Shown here: in pieces, positions 40,051 to 45,918 of the stretch
How the letters are laid out: each line of letters starts with the position of its first letter
Position numbering within the stretch: position 1 is the first letter of the stretch
NCBI GenBank assembly: GCA_016401345.1
Contig: JAEACG010000012.1
Coordinates: 1-45,918 of the forward strand
Direction: 5' to 3'
DNA: 45,918 nucleotides
Origin: Fictibacillus nanhaiensis
GTDB taxonomy: Bacteria > Bacillota > Bacilli > Bacillales > Fictibacillaceae
Notes under the pieces: model-generated
Told to the model about the DNA's origin: nothing
Seen by the model: the letters and a program-made list of their open reading frames with translations, nothing else
Database searches by the model: none
Translations under genes and position numbers: made by a program

Positions 40051-40199
40051 GTAAAGAAAAAACAACTACACGACATTGCGGAATTTGTGAAAAAAGGACT
40101 GCAAACAAAGATTATTGCGATGAATGCAAATCTCGTTCTGTAAGAATGGGAAAAGAAATAAAAAAACGTCTTGAACAGAAAAGGGGATATAAAGCATGA
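40047..40199 (+). CDS. Small zinc-ribbon protein, 50 aa
   Basis: TRHCGICEKRTANKDYCDEC gives two Cys pairs 12 residues apart, followed by a basic helix (KEIKKRLEQKRGY). It is coupled at both ends by four-base overlaps, which supports it despite its size. Probably nucleic-acid binding. Confidence 0.75.
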   Translation: MSKEKTTTRHCGICEKRTANKDYCDECKSRSVRMGKEIKKRLEQKRGYKA

Positions 40200-41014
40200 G
40201 TAAAGTGGATTTTACCGGTAAAGTAGGAACAAAACACATGTGTTTTTTGATAAATGAGGATGAGAAGACTACACATTGTGCATTTTATACCACTGTCGAA
40301 ACAACATCTAAAGAAATGCTTCTTGTCATTGATAAGAATGCAACTATCGGACCTGGACTACTGTATGGTGCCTCACGAAGCGAAGCTATAAAGAAGGGTA
40401 ACGAATATCTGAAGAGATTAAGTCAAAAATTAAAATTTTCTCAAACAAATATTGGACAGTTATTTGGTTATGGAAAAGAAGTGGTGGGATATCATCAAGT
40501 ATTAAAACTCATTGCGGATAAGTCACTTGAACACCCACTGATGTTGATAAAAGAAAGTTCTGTTGAAGATGTGCTGCATCAAGTGTATGAGGATCATCAG
40601 AACGGAGTGAACAGAGAAGAGTACCCTATGGATACTCACGATTCATCTATTGAAATAGACTTTAATCCTCTCCAGGCAAAAGAGAGAAGATTGATTATGT
40701 TGCCAACTGGAGAGCCGATCTACTTTAAAGATGGAACTAAGTTCATTATCAGAACAAAATCATTACGGCACCTAATTGTTACAAAGGAAAGTGACGGGTC
40801 TCAATATTCCATTATCGATACAATCGGCGGCATTTGTGGACCTAACGACAGGACATTCAATCCTTATAACATGAACGATAATGAAGATATTAAACAATCG
40901 CTAAAGGATTTAGAGAAAGGAAAGATCAACATCTCTCATATTCGAAAAAGAGGTTCATTTATTTCAGAAGTGATTGACCTAGAAAAAACCTTCGACAAAG
41001 CTTTTGGGTGGTAA
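40196..41014 (+). CDS. Hypothetical protein, 272 aa
   Basis: Beta-alpha N-terminal half (HMCFLINEDEKTTHCAFYTT, GLLYGASRSEAIKKGNEYL), a middle helix with LFGYGKEVVGYHQVL, and a C-terminal region with MLPTGEPIYFKDGTKFIIR. No motif recognised. Overlaps the preceding gene by four bases; AAGGGGATA precedes the ATG. Found just before the Rha gene. Confidence 0.65.
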   Translation: MSKVDFTGKVGTKHMCFLINEDEKTTHCAFYTTVETTSKEMLLVIDKNATIGPGLLYGASRSEAIKKGNEYLKRLSQKLKFSQTNIGQLFGYGKEVVGYHQVLKLIADKSLEHPLMLIKESSVEDVLHQVYEDHQNGVNREEYPMDTHDSSIEIDFNPLQAKERRLIMLPTGEPIYFKDGTKFIIRTKSLRHLIVTKESDGSQYSIIDTIGGICGPNDRTFNPYNMNDNEDIKQSLKDLEKGKINISHIRKRGSFISEVIDLEKTFDKAFGW

Positions 41015-41015
41015 T

Positions 41016-41675
41016 ATGGAGAATTTAGTATTTGTTAAAAATGAGAAAGTGTTAACGGACAGTTTGAGAGTTGCCGAAGCTTTTAATAAACGTCATGATC
41101 AGGTTTTACGAGATATACGAAATTTAGGCTGCAGCTTAGAATTCAGACTCCACAATTATGCAGAGAGCAAGTACATTAACTCACAAAATAAAGAAATGCC
41201 TATGTATCTTATGAACAAAAAGGGATTTACTCTACTGGCAATGGGATATACCGGTGCCGAGGCTATGAAGTTTAAAGAAGCTTATATTAACGAATTTGAA
41301 AGAATGGAAGAATCATTAAAATCTTCTCCTAAAGTGTTAAATAACCGCGAGCAGCTGATTGCGTCAATGAAACTGACTTTAGAGAACTCTGAGGAGATTA
41401 CAGCTGTAAAAACAGAAGTCGCACAGTTAAAGGAACAGGTAAACAACAAAATTACATTAGATCATGGAGAGCAACAAACTTTAAATCACTCCATTAAGAA
41501 GAGAGTCGAAAGTATAGCCGGTGATTATGTACAGCAAATGACAAAACAAAAAATTTACTCGCAGATCCACACTCATCTTCGAAGAGCGTTCGCAGCTCCT
41601 TCCTATAGAGTGATTAAACAAAGGGATTTTAAGGATGCGTTGGCATGGATCAATGCGTGGCGGCCATTACTATAA
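41016..41675 (+). CDS. Rha-family antirepressor with ORF6C-type C-terminus
   Basis: A 219-aa protein: residues 1-95 are a Rha domain (VLTDSLRVAEAFNKRHDQVL, IRNLGC, MYLMNKKGFTLLAMGYTGAE, KFKEAYINEFERME) and residues 110-219 an ORF6C-like helical domain (ESIAGDYVQQMTKQKIYSQI, ending LAWINAWRP). Such proteins relieve repression or change host gene expression. ATG 41016 follows GGGTGG; a start 12 bases earlier lacks a site. Confidence 0.9.
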   Translation: MENLVFVKNEKVLTDSLRVAEAFNKRHDQVLRDIRNLGCSLEFRLHNYAESKYINSQNKEMPMYLMNKKGFTLLAMGYTGAEAMKFKEAYINEFERMEESLKSSPKVLNNREQLIASMKLTLENSEEITAVKTEVAQLKEQVNNKITLDHGEQQTLNHSIKKRVESIAGDYVQQMTKQKIYSQIHTHLRRAFAAPSYRVIKQRDFKDALAWINAWRPLL

Positions 41676-41699
41676 AGGCTTTTTTATTTAAATAAAATT

Positions 41700-41709
41700 G
41701 TTGCATGGT
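41700..41709. promoter_or_regulatory. Repressor-type operator upstream of the DnaA-box palindrome
   Basis: GTTGCATGGT matches the core of the operators at 32604-32645 and the cI-cro region. It sits immediately left of the inverted repeat and the arpU promoter. Confidence 0.6.
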
Positions 41710-41759
41710 GTATACATTTATCCACCTTATACACAGATGGTTGTGGATAAATGTATACA
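41709..41759. promoter_or_regulatory. Inverted repeat with three DnaA boxes, candidate lytic origin
   Basis: TGTATACATTTATCCAC (41709-41725) and its exact inverted copy (41743-41759) flank a 17-base centre. TTATACACA (41727-41735) and TGTGGATAA (41742-41750) match the DnaA consensus TTATNCACA; TTATCCACC (41718-41726) has one mismatch. Three boxes in 33 bases in a gene gap suggest an origin or a DnaA-responsive promoter. Confidence 0.7.
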
Positions 41760-41768
41760 ATATATAAA
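41741..41768 (+). promoter_or_regulatory. Promoter of arpU
   Basis: TTGTGG (41741-41746), 16-base spacer, TATAAA (41763-41768), overlapping the right arm of the inverted repeat. Confidence 0.55.
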
Positions 41769-41783
41769 AATAGGGGTGCGTTT

Positions 41784-42152
41784 ATGACTGTCTTATTAAA
41801 TGATATTAAGTTGGTAGAAGATGAAGTGGTAAAAAAGCTTAAGAATTATCCTCTTTTAAAAGTAAAAGTAGAAAATGTTCAAGAACAAGAAAGCAAAGGA
41901 CTCAATCCGTTCGCATCCTATAGAGATAGAGCGAAATTTGAAGAAGAAGAGCTTACAGTAACACAACTTGAAAGAGCTTTTAAGATATTGAATTCAATTC
42001 AACTAAAAGTAATTCAGCAAAAATACATATATAATCCAGAAAACATTAGTGATGCCACCATTTATACAAATCTTTTGTTGAAGAAACAGGTTTACTATTC
42101 CATAAGAAAAACGGCTATAAACAAAATGGCCGAAGCTCTAGGGATTATTTAA
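41784..42152 (+). CDS. ArpU-family late transcription regulator
   Basis: A 122-aa regulator: NDIKLVEDEVVKKLKNYPLL, an acidic middle (RDRAKFEEEELTVTQLERAF), and a sigma-like C-terminal HTH (QQKYIYNPENISDATIYTNL, VYYSIRKTAINKMAEAL). ArpU/RinA-type proteins turn on the late operon ahead of terS. ATG 41784 lies nine bases behind AGGGGTG; the ORF start at 41751 lies in the inverted repeat and is rejected. Confidence 0.85.
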   Translation: MTVLLNDIKLVEDEVVKKLKNYPLLKVKVENVQEQESKGLNPFASYRDRAKFEEEELTVTQLERAFKILNSIQLKVIQQKYIYNPENISDATIYTNLLLKKQVYYSIRKTAINKMAEALGII

Positions 42153-42325
42153 TGAAGTATTTAATTCTTACCAAAAAAGGGACCAATTCGGGCACCAAAA
42201 TAGGCACCAAAATAGGCACCAATTTGGGTACCATTTTGGGGGCCTATTTTTTTTGCGGAATTTCGTACGCTATTTATAGCGAGTTCAACTTATTTGTTGA
42301 GTGCTTGCTGGGAGATAGCGTCTAA
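42152..42325 (+). CDS. Possible small protein with G-T-x-x repeats
   Basis: A 57-aa ORF whose ATG overlaps the arpU stop (TAATG), with AGGGATT upstream. Residues 10-29 are five tetrads of the form G-(T)-x-x (GTNS, GTKI, GTKI, GTNL, GTIL), from 12-bp DNA repeats; then AYFFCGISYAIY, a membrane-like segment. The repeats also form a terminator-like hairpin, so this ORF may be incidental. Confidence 0.4.
   Translation: MKYLILTKKGTNSGTKIGTKIGTNLGTILGAYFFCGISYAIYSEFNLFVECLLGDSV
42179..42254 (+). repeat. Five 12-bp tandem repeats forming a terminator-like hairpin
   Basis: Units start at 42179, 42191, 42203, 42215 and 42227 with core GG-ACCAAAATA-like; two are identical. The left part (AAAATAGGC-ACC) pairs with the right part (TTTTGGGGGCCTATTTT) and eight Ts follow (42247-42254). 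Probably the terminator of the early operon built from a repeat. Confidence 0.7.
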
Positions 42326-42465
42326 TCCCATATCACGGGACGTACTCGGATGGAATGGCGAGACTGTGAAGGTTATTAACTACCAAGAGGGGTAACCTGA
42401 GTTTCAAGTGTCTGTTACGGGAGTGCAAAGATGAAACACTTTGCAAAAACGTTTGTTGTTTGGGA
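42256..42465 (+). other. Structured region without a gene, possibly a small RNA
   Basis: No credible ORF after 42325. Stems seen by eye: GGTTA/TAACC (42371-42375, 42393-42397) and TGCAAAG/CTTTGCA (42424-42430, 42439-42445). A strong terminator follows. It could be a late small RNA. Confidence 0.4.
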
Positions 42466-42591
42466 TTACTGATGAAAATCCGAAACAATCTTGCTAACCT
42501 CTTGGGAGATCGTTTCGGATTTTTTAATTTGTTCCAAACTAGATATCAGCCGATTAACTCTATTTCTGATTTTGAAGTTGGCATTTGCCAT
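42466..42591 (-). CDS. Hypothetical protein, 41 aa
   Basis: ANANFKIRNRVNRLISSLEQ then ISQEVSKIVSDFH: amphipathic helices. The - strand AAAGGAGTGAG site lies 11 bases before ATG 42591; a longer start at 42675 lacks a site. Its 3' part overlaps the hairpin at 42475-42527. Function unknown. Confidence 0.5.
   Translation of the reverse strand: MANANFKIRNRVNRLISSLEQIKKSETISQEVSKIVSDFHQ
42475..42527 (+). terminator. Strong terminator-like hairpin
   Basis: AAAATCCGAAAC (42475-42486) pairs with GTTTCGGATTTT (42512-42523), followed by TTTTAATTT including shared Ts. It would end a + strand transcript coming from 42256-42465. Confidence 0.72.
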
Positions 42592-42710
42592 GATGCCACT
42601 CACTCCTTTCATGCTTCGTGACCACAGCGAATAAGAGATAGATCGTGGAGGTTTGGGTTGTACCTTAGAAAACAACTTTTAAGTTGGTATCTAGTTTAGA
42701 GCAAGTTGAA

Positions 42711-42795
42711 AGTGTCATAATTTAAAAGTTTTGATACCGATACCCTAATCCGTTAAAATAAAGGCATTGGATAGTGTCATAATTTAGTGTCATAA
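42711..42795. repeat. Res-like site: three AGTGTCATAA repeats upstream of the resolvase
   Basis: AGTGTCATAA at 42711-42720, 42773-42782 and 42786-42795, in direct orientation; the first two are followed by TTTA. Serine resolvases bind several subsites just upstream of their own gene, so this is the expected recombination and autoregulation site. Confidence 0.7.
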
Positions 42796-42819
42796 ATAAC
42801 GATGAAAAAGGGTGGTTTT

Positions 42820-43374
42820 ATGAAGTATGGATATGCTCGTGTCTCAACTATGGGACAGGATCTACAAGCTCAACTCGATACGTTAAGGAAAGAAGGATGC
42901 GACTTAATATTTTCAGAGAAATTTACCGGAACTAAAGTCGATCGTCCAGAATTCCAAACACTCTTATCTCAACTAACATCTGGTGATACATTAATGGTTA
43001 CTAAACTAGATCGGTTTGCTAGATCAACATCAGAAGCACTTACGATAGTTAAGGAGTTGTTTGAAAAAGGCGTAAAAGTACATGTGTTGAACATGGGCCT
43101 TATTGAAAACACACCAACAGGAAGATTAATCTTCACCATCATGTCAGGCTTCGCAGAGTTTGAAAGAGATTTGATTGTTGAGAGAACACAAGAAGGAAGA
43201 GCAATTGCAAGATTAAGAGAAGATTATCGAGAAGGAAGACCAGCTAAATATGGGAAGAAACAAATTGAACATGCATTAAGCATGTTAGTGGAGTATTCCT
43301 ATAAACAGGTTGAAGAAATGACAGGCATATCTAAAAGTACATTGATTAGAGCAAAGAGGAAGAAGTCGGTATAA
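42820..43374 (+). CDS. Serine resolvase/invertase
   Basis: A 184-aa Tn3-resolvase/Hin-type recombinase: [19 protein letters not shown] with nucleophile S9, [52 protein letters not shown], then a C-terminal HTH ([20 protein letters not shown]). ATG 42820 follows AAGGGTGG. Likely resolves prophage-plasmid multimers so that each daughter cell receives a copy; DNA inversion is an alternative. Confidence 0.93.
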   Translation: MKYGYARVSTMGQDLQAQLDTLRKEGCDLIFSEKFTGTKVDRPEFQTLLSQLTSGDTLMVTKLDRFARSTSEALTIVKELFEKGVKVHVLNMGLIENTPTGRLIFTIMSGFAEFERDLIVERTQEGRAIARLREDYREGRPAKYGKKQIEHALSMLVEYSYKQVEEMTGISKSTLIRAKRKKSV

Positions 43375-43451
43375 GAGCCGGCTTCTTTTTTAATTCACTT
43401 AAAGACATTCATGATTCTTACATAAAGCTTTTTAAAGAAAAGGGTGATGAA

Positions 43452-43559
43452 ATGAAAAGACGATGTATTAGCTGCAACGATATTATCATTAATCGACCAC
43501 AATCACACTATTGCTTAGAGTGTTTTCTTAAAGCTTTAAAACAAAAATTAGATGAATAG
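43452..43559 (+). CDS. Very small zinc-ribbon protein, 35 aa
   Basis: RRCISCNDII and YCLECFLKAL give four cysteines; the end is helical. AAAAGGGTGATGAA precedes the ATG. Similar small proteins are common in this phage. Confidence 0.6.
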   Translation: MKRRCISCNDIIINRPQSHYCLECFLKALKQKLDE

Positions 43560-43571
43560 GAAGGAAAGCTC

Positions 43572-43691
43572 ATGAGATTTTTTAAGTGGCTAACAAAACC
43601 CAGAAGCAATTGCTTATCAAATCTAGATCACCTATTTGTGAAAGGATCTAATAACTGCAGCCGATGTGGTTACTGGTTAAGAAAGAAATAA
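43572..43691 (+). CDS. Very small cysteine-containing protein, 39 aa
   Basis: RFFKWLTKPRSNCLSNLDHL and NNCSRCGYWLRKK: C13, C30 and C33 with H19 may bind zinc. AGGAAGGAAAGCTC precedes the ATG. Basic, membrane or nucleic-acid contact possible. Function unknown. Confidence 0.6.
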   Translation: MRFFKWLTKPRSNCLSNLDHLFVKGSNNCSRCGYWLRKK

Positions 43692-43710
43692 GAGGAGGTG
43701 AAGAAATCCG

Positions 43711-44253
43711 ATGAATATTGTTCAGCCAATTAGAGATCCAGAAGTGATTGAAATGATTAAAGAAGATTTAAGAAGAACTAACGAAAGAAACTACATTTTG
43801 TTTGTGTTAGGGATTAATACAGGTCTACGAATCTATGACATTCTTAAACTCAAAGTAGGTGACCTCAAAGGTGGATATATCAGCTTACGAGAGAAGAAAA
43901 CGAATAAACAGAAGTTATTTAAAATAACTCCCGATCTTAAGAGAGAGTTATCCTGGTACTTAAAAGATAAAGATGATGATGAGTATCTAGTAAAAAGCAG
44001 ACAGGGTGTTAACAGACCAATCACTAGAAACATGGCGTATAAGATTTTAAGGCAAATTGGTAAAGATTATAACCAGATTGATATCGGATGCCACTCTTTA
44101 AGAAAAACATACGGGTATCACTTTTATAAACAAACTAAGAACATCGCACTATTAATGGACCTATTCAATCATTCAACAGAGAAAACAACACTAAGATATA
44201 TAGGTGCAAACCAGGATGAAATGGACAAGGCAATGATGAGATTCAAGATATAA
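43711..44253 (+). CDS. Compact tyrosine recombinase
   Basis: A 180-aa catalytic domain without the N-terminal core-binding domain. The full set is present: R40 (NTGLRIYD), K63 region (EKKTNK), H128-x-x-R131 (CHSLRKTYGYHFY), H154 (LFNHSTEKTT) and nucleophile Y163 (LRYIG). Such short 'integrases' sit next to terminase in many Bacillus phages. It may act on a cos/dif-like site or resolve dimers; a separate full integrase is absent. AGGAGGTGAAG precedes the ATG. Confidence 0.9.
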   Translation: MNIVQPIRDPEVIEMIKEDLRRTNERNYILFVLGINTGLRIYDILKLKVGDLKGGYISLREKKTNKQKLFKITPDLKRELSWYLKDKDDDEYLVKSRQGVNRPITRNMAYKILRQIGKDYNQIDIGCHSLRKTYGYHFYKQTKNIALLMDLFNHSTEKTTLRYIGANQDEMDKAMMRFKI

Positions 44254-44649
44254 AATTCTTACTATAAATTTTAAAAAAACCATCAGTTAAACATAAAATA
44301 CAAACAATGGAACTGAATAAGGAAAACACATGTAAAGCTTGATATAACAATGTTTGTGAGGGGTGCACGAGGTTAACTCCCTATAAGATATGGATAACTG
44401 AACAAAAAGAGTGAACTCATAAGAAATCAAGACAAAATGATGAAAATGAACACTCATTCATAATTTGATAAAAAGAAACGTAAACCCTTGATACATAAGG
44501 GTTTTTTAACGTTTAGGTACTTTGGGGATATTTTTTCCCCTGCGGGTCATTCGAGCCCCGAAATCCGTCTAGTGTCAGTCCGAAATAGGTAATTTCCGTT
44601 TCCAGTGGGTCTGCCTCTGGGAAATAATTTCAAAAGTGGGGTGAAACCC
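44254..44649. other. 396-base region before terS: terminator and candidate cos region
   Basis: No credible gene. The left half is AT-rich and without clear structure; TGAACAAAAAGAGTGAAC and ATGATGAAAATGAACACTC contain GTGAAC/TGAACA words. After the terminator at 44476-44514 come GGGGATATTTTTTCCCC (44524-44540) and a GC-rich stretch to 44569, unlike the flanks. GpA-type phages usually cut at cos just upstream of terS. Confidence 0.5.
44476..44514 (+). terminator. Terminator upstream of the late operon
   Basis: AAACCCTT (44482-44489) pairs with AAGGGTTT (44497-44504), loop of seven, then TTTT; an outer AAACGT/ACGTTT (44476-44481, 44509-44514) flanks it. Confidence 0.85.
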
Positions 44650-45246
44650 TTGTCAGATAAGGGATTAAGAGAAAACAACTACATAGTAAGTACAGCAGAA
44701 ATTTCGGAAATCCTTAGTCTTAGTGACCGAAGAATTCGGCAATTAGCAGCCGAAAACGCGCTTGTAAAAGTCGCTCATGGCAAATTTGACCTTCCAGCAT
44801 CCATTTTGAGCTATATCAGTTTCATCGTTGAGAAAGAAAAATCGTCTGGAGACAAGTTAATAAAATCTGATGAAGAAGCATTGTGGACCAGAGCAAAAAG
44901 ACAGAAAACTGAACTTGAGCTGCAAATTATGAAAGGTGAACTTCATCGGTCTATTGATGTCGAACGTGTGATGAATGACATGTTAGGAAATTTTAGAGCA
45001 CGTTTGTTGGGTTTCCCATCTAAGACAGCACCACAGCTACTTGGGAAAACAGAAATACAAGCAATAAAAGAGGCTCTGAAGCAAGGTATTTACGAAGTGA
45101 TGGAAGAGTTATCAGATTATGATCCTCAAGTGTTTTATGAACAAAGTAAAGATGATCTAATTCTCGATGAAGACGATGAGGAGGAAATAGAGGAGATCGA
45201 TAAGGTGGTTCCGATGCGCTATGGTCGTAAAAAGAAAAAAGAATGA
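44650..45246 (+). CDS. terS: Terminase small subunit, Nu1-like
   Basis: A 198-aa protein that recognises the packaging site. N-terminal winged HTH (YIVSTAEISEILSLSDRRIR, LVKVAHGKFDLPASIL), central helix with EEALWTRAKRQKTELELQIM (the typical terS signature K-x-x-LELQ-x-K-GE), and an acidic end. TTG 44650 follows GGGGTG by six bases; a GTG at 44605 lacks a site. Overlaps terL by 26 bases. Confidence 0.9.
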   Translation: MSDKGLRENNYIVSTAEISEILSLSDRRIRQLAAENALVKVAHGKFDLPASILSYISFIVEKEKSSGDKLIKSDEEALWTRAKRQKTELELQIMKGELHRSIDVERVMNDMLGNFRARLLGFPSKTAPQLLGKTEIQAIKEALKQGIYEVMEELSDYDPQVFYEQSKDDLILDEDDEEEIEEIDKVVPMRYGRKKKKE

Positions 45247-45918
45247 TACTATTTCGCTTTTTCGAACGCTTGCGAAAAGCACCCTCTCTCCTCCACCAGA
45301 CTTAACTGTATCTGAATGGGCAGACGCTTACAGAAAACTTTCTAGTGAATCATCTGCAGAACCCGGACAATGGCGAACAGATAGAGCACCTTATCAAAGA
45401 GAAATCTTAGATACGATAACCGATCCTGATTATGAAAAGATCGTTATTATGGCAAGTGCTCAAGTAGGTAAGACAGAGATCATCCTAAATGGTTGTGGTT
45501 ACCACATTGATTATGACCCGGCTCCAATTATGATCATGCAGCCGACACTTGATCTAGCAAAAAACTTTTCCAAAGAACGTCTTGCTCCGATGGTTCGTGA
45601 TTCACCAAGCTTACGGAATAAAGTTGCTGATGTTAAAAGTAGAGACGGCGGAAACACCACTTTACAAAAATCATTTGCCGGTGGATATATCGCTTTAGTT
45701 GGAGCAAACGCACCATCCGGGCTCGCTTCTAGACCGATTCGAATTTTATTGGCCGATGAAGTCGATCGCTTCCCAGTTAGTGCGGGTACAGAGGGAGATC
45801 CTTTATCACTTGCTGAGAAACGAACAAACAACTTTTACAACAGAAAGAAAATACTTGTTTCCACTCCAACTGTAAAAGGAGCATCTCGGATTGAAAAGGA
45901 ATTCGAGTTAAGTACACA
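45221..45918 (+). CDS. terL: Terminase large subunit, GpA-like (5' part; continues at 1)
   Basis: N-terminal 232 codons of the terminase, then the gene continues at base 128 of the window. Walker A: MASAQVGKTE (K84, T85); Walker B: RILLADE ending in E180, followed by VDRFP. WRTDRAPYQREILD (51-64) is the family's adenine-binding region. ATG 45221 lies nine bases behind AAGGTGG within terS. The portion 45792-45918 is the duplicate of bases 1-127. Confidence 0.95.
   Translation, partial: MVVKRKKNDTISLFRTLAKSTLSPPPDLTVSEWADAYRKLSSESSAEPGQWRTDRAPYQREILDTITDPDYEKIVIMASAQVGKTEIILNGCGYHIDYDPAPIMIMQPTLDLAKNFSKERLAPMVRDSPSLRNKVADVKSRDGGNTTLQKSFAGGYIALVGANAPSGLASRPIRILLADEVDRFPVSAGTEGDPLSLAEKRTNNFYNRKKILVSTPTVKGASRIEKEFELST
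45792..45918. repeat. Terminal direct repeat, right copy
   Basis: Identical to bases 1-127; see the left copy. Removing one copy gives a circle of 45,791 bp. Confidence 0.93.

Noticed and set aside
44545-44562. tRNA T-arm-like GGGTCATTCGAGCCCC before terS
   Set aside because: Only one arm can be formed; no acceptor, D or anticodon stems fit around it, so it is not a tRNA.
45511-45831. 106-codon - strand ORF at the right end
   Set aside because: Shadow of the terminase Walker region.
1-45918. CRISPR arrays, insertion sequences, transposases, rRNA and tRNA genes
   Set aside because: None seen. The short tandem repeats found (28593, 42179, 42711) lack the repeat-spacer layout of a CRISPR array.

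Overview
The window is one complete temperate phage genome assembled as a circle. Its first and last 127 bases are identical, and the large terminase gene runs off the right end and resumes at the left end, so the unit is a circle (or circularly permuted molecule) of about 45,791 bp. AT-rich sequence, strong AGGAGG-type ribosome binding sites, TTG/GTG starts, XkdX-like proteins, an ArpU-type regulator, a holin-4-type holin and an amidase-LysM endolysin point to a host in Bacillaceae or close relatives. No species can be named from the sequence alone.

Layout. (1) 44650-20595, across the junction: late genes on the + strand. The head module is lambda-like: Nu1-like terS, GpA-like terL, gpW-like joiner, portal, ClpP-like protease with a nested scaffold start, gpD-like decoration protein, gpE-like capsid. 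It is joined to a P2/Mu/PBSX-like contractile tail: sheath, tube, frameshifted chaperone, tape measure, gpX/D/V/U/W/J/I-like baseplate proteins and fibres. This is a myovirus. (2) 20675-22515: DUF4177-like protein, holin and endolysin, each followed by a terminator. (3) 22561-28548: accessory genes, mostly on the - strand, ending in a ParM/AlfA-like actin, a ribbon-helix-helix ParR-like protein and centromere-like iterons. (4) 28887-30691: a plasmid-type winged-helix Rep whose leader is crossed by a predicted antisense RNA. (5) 30692-33727: the decision region, with an XRE protein, an AimR-like receptor with an overlapping AimP-like peptide gene, a small ORF, a CI-like repressor and a Cro-like protein. 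(6) 33867-42325: early operon with FbpB-like protein, SSB, dimeric dUTPase, 5'-3' exonuclease, many small zinc-ribbon proteins, Rha antirepressor and ArpU regulator; a DnaA-box palindrome lies upstream of arpU. (7) 42466-44253: serine resolvase with a res-like site and a compact tyrosine recombinase, then a possible cos region before terS.

How it fits together. Rep with antisense RNA, ParM/ParR with iterons, and a resolvase with repeats are the standard parts of a stable low-copy plasmid, so the prophage is most likely extrachromosomal: a phage-plasmid. The most notable system is the arbitrium-like pair at 31254-32544. A HTH-TPR receptor is followed by a 41-codon secreted propeptide that starts at TTG behind a strong ribosome binding site and ends in the unusual sequence GWDPCCG. 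Just downstream are a terminator, a paired operator and a 56-codon ORF facing the CI-like gene. The same operator core recurs between cI and cro and in front of the DnaA-box/arpU region, suggesting that one repressor joins the lysogeny decision to replication and late expression. All functions are inferred from sequence; no searches or folding programs were run.
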